DNA of 8,047 nt from an uncultured Eubacteriales bacterium (lineage in GTDB: Bacteria > Bacillota > Clostridia > Oscillospirales > Ruminococcaceae), in assembly GCA_902493155.1 (NCBI GenBank), contig CABUOE010000099.1, positions 1-8,047 of the forward strand, in the 5' to 3' direction. The position numbers and the translations under genes were made by a program. Each line of letters opens with the position of its first letter. Position 1 is the stretch's first letter. Under the pieces are notes generated by a model. It was not told the DNA's origin and made no database searches. It was given only the letters and a program-made list of their open reading frames with translations. Positions 1-4,793 of this stretch are shown here, in pieces.

Positions 1-1
1 C

Positions 2-1075
2 TATACCATCGATTCTGCTAAGAAATCCGATGAGGGAAGCTACAAAGTGGTAGTAACGAACACCAAAAACGACGCGACGGCTACAGCGACTTCCAACGTC
101 TGCACCGTTACAGTACAAGTTCCTGACGAACCCAAGGCACCCACCATTACTACCAACTTGGGCAGTGTTAAGACGGCGCAAACCGGTGATTCGGTAAGCT
201 TTATGGTCAAAGCGGTTTCCAACAATAGTGGAACGCTTTCCTATCAGTGGTATAAAAACGGTCAGGCAATTACAAATGCAGTAAATGATTCCTACACCAT
301 TGCATCTGCCTCTCTCTCTGACGGCGGCATTTACTACGTAGAAGTAACCGATAAGAGTAACAACACCCATACGTTCTCCAATTCTTGCACTTTGACAGTG
401 GCTGAGAAGGATGTTCCTTCCGGCGGTGGTTCTTCTGGAGGCTGGATTGGCGGCGGCTCTTCGAGACCCTCCAAGCCTTCCACCCCAGAAGAACCCAAAC
501 CCACTTCCCCCACTTGGGAAGAGATTGATGGTGTCTGGAAGCTCAAGGGCACCGTTGGCGATTACCTGACCGGCTGGCAGAAGGTGGACGGAGCCTGGTA
601 CTATCTGAATGCAAATGGCGCTATGAGGACCGAATGGCTCCAGGATGACAACAACTGGTACTACTTGAAACCCAACGGCGCTATGGCTACCGGCTGGCTA
701 AAACTCCAGAACACCTGGTACTACCTAGGTGCAAGCGGTGTTATGAGAACTGGTTGGCTCTTTGACAACGGCGTATGGTACTATCTCTACGACTGGGGCG
801 GAATGGCCAACACAAGCTGGGTAAATGTTAATACCAATGAAAATGGTGTTTATACCTCCAGATGGTATTACTTTAGGGGCAATGGCGCTATGCTGACTGG
901 CTGGCTCCAACAAGGTGTCAACTGGTATTACTTAAATGCGGACGGCGCCATGGCGCATGACCGGTGGATGCTCATTGATGGAAAGTATTATTATTTCTAT
1001 TCTTCCGGTTCCATGGCCACAGATACTACCGTTGGCGGGTACAAAGTGGATGTCAGTGGTCAGTGGATCCAGTAA
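2..1075 (+). CDS. Cell-surface protein, C-terminal part: Ig-like domains plus wall-binding repeats (5' partial)
   Basis: The reading frame is open from the left edge, so the start and signal peptide lie outside the window; 357 residues are visible. Residues 1-38 are the end of an Ig-like domain, with the D-x-G-x-Y pattern (DEGSYKVVV) near the last strands. Residues about 46-132 are a complete second Ig-like domain with the QWYKNG core-tryptophan motif and a DGGIYYVEV end. A Gly/Ser/Pro-rich linker (about 133-175) follows. The rest is about seven wall-binding repeats of roughly 20 residues, recognisable by WYYL and GAM..GW. Such repeats (CW_binding_1/choline-binding type) hold secreted proteins non-covalently on the wall of Gram-positive bacteria. 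The visible part looks like an anchoring and spacer region; any catalytic or adhesive domain would be upstream. The ligand (choline or another wall sugar) cannot be told. No sortase motif is present. Domain assignment is firm; overall function is unknown. Confidence 0.9.
   Translation, partial: YTIDSAKKSDEGSYKVVVTNTKNDATATATSNVCTVTVQVPDEPKAPTITTNLGSVKTAQTGDSVSFMVKAVSNNSGTLSYQWYKNGQAITNAVNDSYTIASASLSDGGIYYVEVTDKSNNTHTFSNSCTLTVAEKDVPSGGGSSGGWIGGGSSRPSKPSTPEEPKPTSPTWEEIDGVWKLKGTVGDYLTGWQKVDGAWYYLNANGAMRTEWLQDDNNWYYLKPNGAMATGWLKLQNTWYYLGASGVMRTGWLFDNGVWYYLYDWGGMANTSWVNVNTNENGVYTSRWYYFRGNGAMLTGWLQQGVNWYYLNADGAMAHDRWMLIDGKYYYFYSSGSMATDTTVGGYKVDVSGQWIQ
548..1036 (+). repeat. Tandem wall-binding (CW_binding-type) coding repeats
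   Basis: About seven in-frame degenerate units of 60 to 80 bp encode the pattern TGW..(V/N/D)..WYYL...G.M, with recurring WYYL, GAM and TGWL blocks. The fourth and fifth units are stretched (YLYDWGGMANTSW and the Asn-rich NVNTNENG segment). The final unit changes to KYYYFYSSGSM, as often happens at the end of such arrays. In this family each unit forms a beta-hairpin and neighbouring hairpins build a solenoid with aromatic ligand pockets. Confidence 0.85.
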
Positions 1076-1101
1076 GGGTATCAGGATATTTTAACGATTG
1101 T

Positions 1102-1134
1102 AAAGGCGGCAAGTTTCAACTTGCCGCCTTTGCT
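1102..1134 (+). terminator. Hairpin terminator after the surface-protein gene
   Basis: The arms AAAGGCGGCAAGTT (1102-1115) and AACTTGCCGCCTTT (1118-1131) are perfectly complementary, giving about 13 pairs around a TTCA loop. It lies 27 bp after the stop codon. The T-tract is only three bases, so it may terminate less efficiently than a canonical site or act mainly as a 3' mRNA end-stabilising hairpin. Confidence 0.7.
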
Positions 1135-1243
1135 GATAGGAAACATCGCTGGAAAGCGATAGAAATCCCGTGAAGGACTGAATTATTAAAAGATGGTTCC
1201 TCTTGCCGCTGCCCCAGATTTGTATCCATGCAATTAGAGGAAT

Positions 1244-1274
1244 ACAACTATAGGTAGACAACTATAGGTAGACA
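1244..1274 (+). repeat. 14-bp tandem repeat (2.2 copies) upstream of the regulator promoter
   Basis: ACAACTATAGGTAG occurs at 1244-1257 and again without change at 1258-1271, followed by a third partial copy (ACA). Each unit contains the palindrome CTATAG. It sits about 43 bp upstream of the -35 of the promoter for the XRE gene. That position would suit an activator or repressor site, but a simple slipped-strand duplication is equally possible. Confidence 0.6.
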
Positions 1275-1316
1275 GAAAAACAACGGATGGTTTACTAGAA
1301 TCAACGAATAAGGGGT

Positions 1317-1344
1317 TTGTTTTTCTCCTTCCCCAGGGTACAAT
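1317..1344 (+). promoter_or_regulatory. Sigma-A promoter for the XRE regulator operon
   Basis: A -35 TTGTTT (1317-1322) and a -10 TACAAT (1339-1344) are separated by 16 bp. Transcription would begin near 1351, leaving a leader of about 63 nt before the start codon at 1414. Confidence 0.6.
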
Positions 1345-1353
1345 GAAAGCAGA

Positions 1354-1365
1354 AAGAAGCTTCTT
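1354..1365. promoter_or_regulatory. 12-bp palindrome at the predicted transcription start
   Basis: AAGAAGCTTCTT is a perfect palindrome located 10 bp after the -10 of the regulator's promoter. XRE-family repressors often bind palindromes overlapping their own promoter, so it is a candidate auto-operator. The site is short and low in complexity, so chance is possible. Confidence 0.3.
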
Positions 1366-1413
1366 CGGAAAAACATACAAACACGATTCGTTTTATAGAA
1401 AGGCGGCGTTATT

Positions 1414-1908
1414 ATGGCAGTAACATTAGGAACTAGAATTGCAGAACAAAGAAGAAAAATGAATCTTACCCAGGATCAGCTCGCGGAGCAAATGGGGGTT
1501 TCCTCCCAAGCGGTGAGCAAATGGGAAAATGACCTCTCCTGTCCCGATATCAGCCTTCTCCCCTCCCTATCTGACCTTTTCGGAATTAGTATCGACGAGC
1601 TTTTGCGGGGAGAATCCCAAAAAATTGTTCAGGTTTTGCCGGAAGGAGAGCGCAAAGACCTCAACAAAATGCTTCTTCGGGTACGTGTCAATACTGCCCA
1701 GGGAGATATCATCAAGGTGAATCTGCCCTTGTCTCTTGTCAAGGTGGGGCTTGAAATCGGCATGCAGCTGCCGGAAGTCTCCAATGTCTCGGCTCTCAAG
1801 GATATTGATTTGGAAGCGGTGCTCCGCATGGCGGAAAGCGGGGTCATCGGAAAACTGGTGGAAGTGGAAAGCGCAAACGGCGACAACGTAGAGATCACCA
1901 TTGATTAA
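1414..1908 (+). CDS. XRE-family transcriptional regulator with a C-terminal YvlB/SHOCT-like domain
   Basis: The 164-residue protein starts with a Cro/CI-type helix-turn-helix. Residues 8-30 (IAEQRRKMNLTQDQLAEQMG) and the recognition helix in VSSQAVSKWENDLSCPDI are classic, and FGISIDELLRGE closes the DNA-binding domain near residue 66. A charged linker leads to a second domain (about 86-164) with a short strand (LLRVRVNT), an IKVNLPLSLVK strand-helix element and an ending KLVEVESANGDNVEI. That domain resembles a module found in Clostridia with HTH or YvlB-like proteins, possibly for oligomerisation or sensing; this is from memory of the family, not a search. The ATG has AAAGGCGGCG upstream. 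The next gene follows after 12 bp and is probably co-transcribed. It likely acts as a cytoplasmic repressor; its target is unknown, and autoregulation is plausible from the palindrome and repeat upstream. Confidence 0.85.
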   Translation: MAVTLGTRIAEQRRKMNLTQDQLAEQMGVSSQAVSKWENDLSCPDISLLPSLSDLFGISIDELLRGESQKIVQVLPEGERKDLNKMLLRVRVNTAQGDIIKVNLPLSLVKVGLEIGMQLPEVSNVSALKDIDLEAVLRMAESGVIGKLVEVESANGDNVEITID

Positions 1909-1920
1909 GGGGGAAATGGT

Positions 1921-2169
1921 ATGTATGTCCGTGTCCACACCAAAGATATCAAACTGACGATTCCGGTGCCGAATGCCCTTGCTTTTAACCACGCGGTGTC
2001 TTTGATTGCTTCTAAAGCATTGCAAAAAAGCGCGCCGTCTGTTCAGATTACACCAAAGCAGTTTGACAGACTTTGGGTGGCGCTCAGAGAGGTTCGCCGA
2101 GAATGGGGGAAGTTTACCCTGGTGGAAGTCTATACCGCTGACGGCGAAGAAATTCTTGTTTCCCTATAG
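1921..2169 (+). CDS. Small protein resembling the regulator's C-terminal domain
   Basis: This 82-residue protein has no signal peptide, membrane segment or cysteine. Its order of elements mirrors the C-terminal half of the preceding regulator: an opening strand (MYVRVHTKD against LLRVRVNTA), a hydrophobic IKLTIPVP element (against IKVNLPLS), a helical middle, and a near-identical end KFTLVEVYTADGEEI (against KLVEVESANGDNVEI). The two look like diverged copies of one domain, so the small protein may pair with or modulate the regulator; this is inference. A GGGGGAAATGGT ribosome binding site precedes the ATG. The gene is 12 bp after the regulator, so a two-gene operon is likely. No terminator is visible before the next promoter at 2178. 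The family has no function I can name. Confidence 0.75.
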   Translation: MYVRVHTKDIKLTIPVPNALAFNHAVSLIASKALQKSAPSVQITPKQFDRLWVALREVRREWGKFTLVEVYTADGEEILVSL

Positions 2170-2177
2170 AAAAATCC

Positions 2178-2206
2178 TTGCAATTTTTTTGATCTGTGTC
2201 TATAAT
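2178..2206 (+). promoter_or_regulatory. Strong sigma-A promoter of the small membrane protein/YbjQ operon
   Basis: A -35 TTGCAA (2178-2183) and a consensus -10 TATAAT (2201-2206) are spaced 17 bp apart. Transcription should begin near 2213, giving a leader of only about 20 nt that consists essentially of the ribosome binding site. Confidence 0.85.
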
Positions 2207-2232
2207 GAAGAAAAGCGGAGGAGGAGTCCATC

Positions 2233-2454
2233 ATGAAAGTAAAAAAACTCATAGCCCCTATTGTCATCACAACTCTGCTCGTACTCTACTTAATTGCTTT
2301 TGTGGTTTTGGCTTTTCTGTTCAGCATCCCATTGTGGGTAAAACTCCTGGGCAGCCTTATCCCACTGGCGCTCATCGGAGTTTCCGTCTTTGTTTTAGTG
2401 GAACGAATCAAAGAAGTAAGGAGCGGTGAAGAAGATGATCTTAGTCAATACTGA
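2233..2454 (+). CDS. Small two-helix membrane protein
   Basis: This is a 73-residue protein with a short basic N-terminus (MKVKK) and two hydrophobic segments, roughly residues 6-30 and 33-56, separated by a PLW turn. A charged cytoplasmic tail follows (ERIKEVRSGEEDDL). The ATG is preceded by GGAGGAGGAG at good distance, and the promoter is immediately upstream. Its 3' end overlaps the next gene by 20 bp, so the two are translationally coupled. I recall similar small proteins with the same EEDDLS(K/Q)Y end directly before YbjQ-type genes in other Clostridia, but no function is known to me. It could serve as a membrane anchor or partner for the YbjQ protein; this is inference from the overlap only. 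Confidence 0.8.
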   Translation: MKVKKLIAPIVITTLLVLYLIAFVVLAFLFSIPLWVKLLGSLIPLALIGVSVFVLVERIKEVRSGEEDDLSQY

Positions 2455-2746
2455 TTACATTACCGGTAAAAATTTCGAAATGTTGGGACTTGTCAAGGGA
2501 AGCACCATCCAGTCGAAAAATATCGGCCGAGACATTACCCAGAGTTTTAAAACCATTGTGGGCGGTGAGCTGAAGGCTTACAACCAAATGATGAACGAAG
2601 CCCGGGCACTGGCGACCAAACGCATGGTCGAGGAAGCAGAGCAATTGGGGGCCGACGCGGTCGTAAATATCCGGTACGCATCATCTGCGATTATGCAGGG
2701 AGCGGCAGAAGTCATTGCCTACGGCACCGCAGTCAAATTTATTTAA
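2435..2746 (+). CDS. YbjQ/UPF0145 family protein (putative heavy-metal-binding domain)
   Basis: The 103-residue protein has the YbjQ (PF01906-type) pattern: a first strand MILVNTDYITGKNFEMLGLVKG, then RDITQSFKTIVGGELKAY, a long helix with NEARALATKRMVEEAEQLGADAVV, and a final strand ending YGTAVKF. YbjQ proteins form ring-shaped pentamers; the heavy-metal label is historical and the role is unproven. I chose the ATG at 2435 because AAGGAG (2418-2423) is 11 nt upstream and family members begin MI(V/L). The in-frame GTG at 2426 lies only 2 nt from that site. The gene overlaps the preceding membrane-protein gene by 20 bp and is followed by a strong terminator, so the pair forms a complete operon. 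No cysteine or histidine is present, which argues against a typical soft-metal site in this copy. Confidence 0.88.
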   Translation: MILVNTDYITGKNFEMLGLVKGSTIQSKNIGRDITQSFKTIVGGELKAYNQMMNEARALATKRMVEEAEQLGADAVVNIRYASSAIMQGAAEVIAYGTAVKFI

Positions 2747-2753
2747 GGAAACG

Positions 2754-2785
2754 AAACCTCCCGCTTAGCATAGCGGGAGGTTTTT
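2754..2785 (+). terminator. Intrinsic terminator of the YbjQ operon
   Basis: AAACCTCCCGCT (2754-2765) pairs perfectly with AGCGGGAGGTTT (2772-2783) around the loop TAGCAT, and a T-run extends to 2785. The GC-rich core followed by T's is canonical. Confidence 0.93.
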
Positions 2786-2825
2786 ACATGAAAGGAAACA
2801 ATTTGTAAACTGCTGGACAATCCGG

Positions 2826-2854
2826 TTGACATTCTGGCTTTCCCGCACTATGAT
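2826..2854 (+). promoter_or_regulatory. Near-consensus sigma-A promoter for the zinc-ribbon membrane protein
   Basis: A perfect -35 TTGACA (2826-2831) and a -10 TATGAT (2849-2854) are spaced 17 bp apart. The predicted start near 2861 leaves a leader of about 46 nt to the TTG start at 2907. The promoter lies inside what would be an N-terminal extension of the downstream frame, which argues that the extension is not coding. Confidence 0.8.
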
Positions 2855-2893
2855 TATTATCAAAGCGGCGGTTTTCCGTCCCATTATTGCGTC

Positions 2894-2900
2894 GGAGGGA
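2894..2900 (+). promoter_or_regulatory. Ribosome binding site that fixes the TTG start at 2907
   Basis: GGAGGGA ends 6 nt before TTG at 2907, an ideal spacing. No comparable site precedes the upstream in-frame ATG/TTG codons or the downstream ATG at 2928. Confidence 0.75.
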
Positions 2901-2906
2901 ATTTTT

Positions 2907-3296
2907 TTGAACTGGCTTGTAAACTTTATGAGAGGACGCTACGGCGTCGACCCGTTGTCCTTTGCCCTGATTATTGTGGGGGCGATCCTTACCTTTATCG
3001 GCTCGATTTTTAATCTATTGCCGGTGTATCTCATTGCCTGTGTCATCTATCTGTACTGCTTTTTCCGAATGTTTTCCCGGAATATCGAGGCACGCAGAAA
3101 AGAATACGCTGTTTTCATGAAAGTTTGGGGCCCTATCCAGAAAAAAATACGGGAACGCCAGCAGCGCGCCCAGGACACCACTCACTCCTATTACAAGTGC
3201 CCCAAATGCAAACAGCAGGTGCGGGTGCCGAAAGGTGTGGGTAAAATCGAGATCACCTGCCCCAAATGCCTCCATGTCTTTATCAAAAAATCCTGA
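2907..3296 (+). CDS. Two-helix membrane protein with a C-terminal zinc ribbon
   Basis: From the TTG start the protein has 129 residues, beginning MNWLVNFMRGRYGVDPLS. Two hydrophobic segments (about 17-35 and 38-56) form a membrane hairpin. A basic stretch rich in Arg and Lys follows (SRNIEARRKEY...KKIRERQQRAQ). The C-terminus is a zinc ribbon with cysteines at 98, 101, 118 and 121 (CPKC-x16-CPKC), within YYKCPKCKQQVRVPKG and ITCPKCLHVF. Similar RGRYG-starting proteins with this ribbon are widespread in Clostridia, and I know of no assigned function. The ribbon should be cytoplasmic, next to the basic region, so binding of nucleic acid or a protein partner at the membrane is possible but untested. 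It appears monocistronic behind its own promoter, with no canonical terminator after it. Confidence 0.82.
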   Translation: MNWLVNFMRGRYGVDPLSFALIIVGAILTFIGSIFNLLPVYLIACVIYLYCFFRMFSRNIEARRKEYAVFMKVWGPIQKKIRERQQRAQDTTHSYYKCPKCKQQVRVPKGVGKIEITCPKCLHVFIKKS

Positions 3297-3365
3297 TGAA
3301 AGCGGATATTTTGGGAAAAATGAAGGTAGTTGGAAAAAGGGCCTTCCAAAATGCTCTCTTTGTTG

Positions 3366-3394
3366 TTGACAAATCTTAACAGATGTTTTATACT
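3366..3394 (+). promoter_or_regulatory. Consensus sigma-A promoter of the riboswitch-controlled transport operon
   Basis: A perfect -35 TTGACA (3366-3371) and a -10 TATACT (3389-3394) lie 17 bp apart. Transcription would start near 3401, just before the riboswitch aptamer at 3425. The mRNA leader up to the start codon at 3639 is then about 238 nt. Confidence 0.88.
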
Positions 3395-3399
3395 GTTAA
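3376..3399. promoter_or_regulatory. Inverted repeat overlapping the -10 (candidate operator)
   Basis: TTAACAG (3376-3382) and CTGTTAA (3393-3399) form a perfect 7-bp inverted repeat with a 10-bp spacer, covering the promoter spacer and the -10. A third related copy, TTGAACAG, occurs at 3404-3411. The placement would let a repressor block RNA polymerase, adding a second control layer above the riboswitch. The regulator is not identifiable; the half-site shares TGTTAA with Rex-type sites, but orientation and spacing do not match that consensus. Confidence 0.45.
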
Positions 3400-3424
3400 C
3401 GAATTGAACAGATTACCATTTTCT

Positions 3425-3537
3425 CAATATGAGGGAGTAGCTGGCGGCATTTTGCCGTAGCCTTGCGCGTCAGGACGATTGAAAAATCCGCGCAGGCTTA
3501 TAAAGCACACTGTGTTTTTATAGCAAGACTTTTATTG
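3425..3537 (+). promoter_or_regulatory. yybP-ykoY (Mn2+-sensing) riboswitch aptamer
   Basis: The leader carries the two hallmark segments of this class: GGGAGTAGC (3433-3441) and AGCAAGACTTTT (3522-3533). They enclose an outer P1 helix of CAATATGAG (3425-3433) with CTTTTATTG (3529-3537), which has one U-U mismatch. Inside are a hairpin CGGCA/TGCCG (3445-3457); a long helix GCCT-GCGCG/CGCGC-AGGC (3460-3497) capped by GATT-GAAA-AATC; and a helix TATAAA-G-CAC/GTG-TT-TTTATA (3499-3522). The two conserved loops are those that form the Mn2+ site in known members. The class is established as a Mn2+ sensor that usually controls metal exporters and homeostasis genes. A terminator overlaps the 3' side of P1. 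A covariance search against RF00080 would settle the assignment. Confidence 0.9.
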
Positions 3538-3573
3538 TGGCCTCGTCTGCCGTAATGGAAGTCTTGTTTTTTT
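3524..3573 (+). terminator. Riboswitch expression platform: intrinsic terminator
   Basis: The arms at 3524-3541 (beginning CAAGACTT) and 3549-3566 (ending AAGTCTTG) can form 18 pairs, including four G-U pairs, around a 7-nt loop, followed by seven T's (3567-3573). The first arm contains both the conserved GCAAGAC loop and the whole 3' strand of P1. Aptamer and terminator therefore exclude one another: ligand binding should let transcription continue (ON switch). Confidence 0.9.
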
Positions 3574-3623
3574 GTATTGGAAGCGATTGCTTCCCAAATA
3601 AAGGATGGCATATCCGAATAACT

Positions 3624-3630
3624 AAGGAGG
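3624..3630 (+). promoter_or_regulatory. Ribosome binding site that fixes the TTG start at 3639
   Basis: AAGGAGG ends 8 nt before TTG at 3639, an optimal spacing. Upstream in-frame start codons fall inside the riboswitch terminator and have no such site. Confidence 0.85.
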
Positions 3631-3638
3631 TTTTTCTT

Positions 3639-4781
3639 TTGCTTGAGGAATTGATACCGCTTTTTTCCTCCAGTATGGACTGGAATTTGTTTCCCAAACA
3701 GGTGATCATGTGGGTGATCGGCGGCGTGCTCATCTACCTAGCCATAAAAAAGGACATGGAGCCGGCACTGCTTCTCCCCATGGGCTTCGGCGCGATTTTG
3801 GTGAACCTGCCCTTTTCCGGCGCGCTGGAGACAACTACCGAGGGAATTACCGAACCCGGCGTCATTGAAACGCTGTTTAATGCCGGAATCGCTAACGAGC
3901 TGTTCCCCCTACTGCTATTTATTGGTATCGGCGCGATGATTGACTTTACGCCGTTGCTCTCAAACCCAAAGATGATGCTCTTCGGCGCGGCGGCCCAGTT
4001 TGGCATTTTCTTTACGCTGAGCCTTTCGTCCCTTTTCTTTCCGGATTTGAAGGACGCAGCGTCCATCTCCATTATCGGTGCGGCGGATGGCCCCACCTCA
4101 ATTTTTGTCGCCAACGTGCTCAAGTCCCAATACACCGGAGCCATTATGGTGGCGGCCTACTCCTATATGGCGTTGGTGCCGATTATCCAGCCGCCGGTTA
4201 TCCGCCTCATTACAACCAAAAAAGAACGGCGCATCCGTATGGACTATCACGCCCGTCCTGTTTCCAAAACTGCAAAAATTCTCTTCCCCGTCATCGTCAC
4301 CATGGTGGTGGGATTGGTTTCTCCCAAATCGGTTGCGTTGGTCGGCTTTTTGATGTTCGGAAATCTGATCCGGGAGTGCGGCGTTTTAAACGCCCTTTCC
4401 GAGACAGCTCAGAAGGAGCTTGCAAACCTCATTACCTTGCTTTTGGGTCTCACCATCGCCTTCAAAATGCAGGCGGAATCCTTCCTCGCTTGGGATACAC
4501 TGCTTATCATGGGCCTTGGATTGATCGCCTTCATCTTTGACACCGTTGGCGGCGTACTGTTTGCGAAGATTCTCAACCTGTTCAGCAAGCACAAGGTAAA
4601 TCCCATGATCGGTGCAGCGGGCATTTCCGCTTTCCCCATGTCCGCCCGTGTGGTTCATAAGATGGGCCTCAAAGAAGACCCCGAGAACTTCCTGCTGATG
4701 CACGCGGTGGGCGCCAATGTTTCCGGTCAGGTAGCTTCGGTCATCGCTGGCGGTTTGGTGCTCAATATGATTCTTCATTAA
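3639..4781 (+). CDS. Sodium ion-translocating decarboxylase beta-subunit family protein (OadB/GcdB-like)
   Basis: The 380-residue, strongly hydrophobic protein has about ten membrane segments. In OadB, GcdB and MmdB the beta subunit couples decarboxylation of carboxybiotin to Na+ export. The family's key regions are present: IIGAADGPTSIFVANVL with the Asp at residue 150 (equivalent to the Na+-site Asp of OadB), AYSYMALVPIIQPPVIR, NPMIGAAGISAFPMSARV, and HAVGANVSGQVAS with the Asn at residue 360. Length matches GcdB-type members better than the longer OadB. TTG at 3639 is the start because of the AAGGAGG site. A small gamma-like gene follows after 12 bp and then a terminator. No alpha (carboxyltransferase) or biotin-carrier gene is adjacent, so enzyme membership is doubtful. 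A Mn2+ riboswitch controls it, suggesting a stand-alone cation transporter; that role is inference. The alpha subunit could instead be encoded elsewhere. Confidence 0.9.
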   Translation: MLEELIPLFSSSMDWNLFPKQVIMWVIGGVLIYLAIKKDMEPALLLPMGFGAILVNLPFSGALETTTEGITEPGVIETLFNAGIANELFPLLLFIGIGAMIDFTPLLSNPKMMLFGAAAQFGIFFTLSLSSLFFPDLKDAASISIIGAADGPTSIFVANVLKSQYTGAIMVAAYSYMALVPIIQPPVIRLITTKKERRIRMDYHARPVSKTAKILFPVIVTMVVGLVSPKSVALVGFLMFGNLIRECGVLNALSETAQKELANLITLLLGLTIAFKMQAESFLAWDTLLIMGLGLIAFIFDTVGGVLFAKILNLFSKHKVNPMIGAAGISAFPMSARVVHKMGLKEDPENFLLMHAVGANVSGQVASVIAGGLVLNMILH

Positions 4782-4793
4782 GGAGTGGTAATA

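Larger units (their letters stand above)
1076..1413 (+). other. 338-bp intergenic region between the surface protein and the XRE regulator
   Basis: No convincing gene is seen on either strand. From left to right it holds the hairpin at 1102-1131; a stretch with stem potential at about 1138-1201, including ATCGCT/AGCGAT around a GGAA loop at 1145-1160; a 14-bp tandem repeat at 1244-1274; a sigma-A-like promoter at 1317-1344; a 12-bp palindrome at 1354-1365; and a ribosome binding site (AAAGGCGG) before the start at 1414. The right half is therefore control DNA for the regulator gene. The role of 1138-1243 is unexplained. Confidence 0.7.

Noticed and set aside
548..1036. CRISPR-like regular repeats
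   Set aside because: The periodicity is that of in-frame wall-binding protein repeats with degenerate DNA; no identical repeat/spacer pattern exists here or elsewhere in the window.
1567..2025. Minus-strand open frame of 152 codons across the regulator
   Set aside because: It lies antisense to two well-supported genes, has no ribosome binding site and resembles no family.
2426..2434. GTG start three codons upstream for the YbjQ gene
   Set aside because: It is only 2 nt from AAGGAG, too close for initiation; the ATG at 2435 has workable spacing and matches family N-termini.
3308..3352. Possible terminator after the zinc-ribbon gene (TTGGAA/TTCCAA at 3330-3349 and ATTTTGG/CCAAAAT at 3308-3352)
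   Set aside because: The stems are short or interrupted and no T-run follows, so it is not called.
3579..3594. Hairpin GGAAGC-GATT-GCTTCC in the leader after the riboswitch terminator
   Set aside because: It is only six pairs, with no T-run and not overlapping the ribosome binding site; no function is supported.
3537..3638. N-terminal extension of the OadB-like frame (upstream GTG/ATG codons)
   Set aside because: It overlaps the riboswitch terminator, has no ribosome binding site and is not membrane-protein-like; AAGGAGG with TTG 3639 explains the start.
3734..4778. Long minus-strand open frames opposite the OadB-like gene
   Set aside because: They are antisense shadows of a conserved membrane protein and have no plausible initiation signals.
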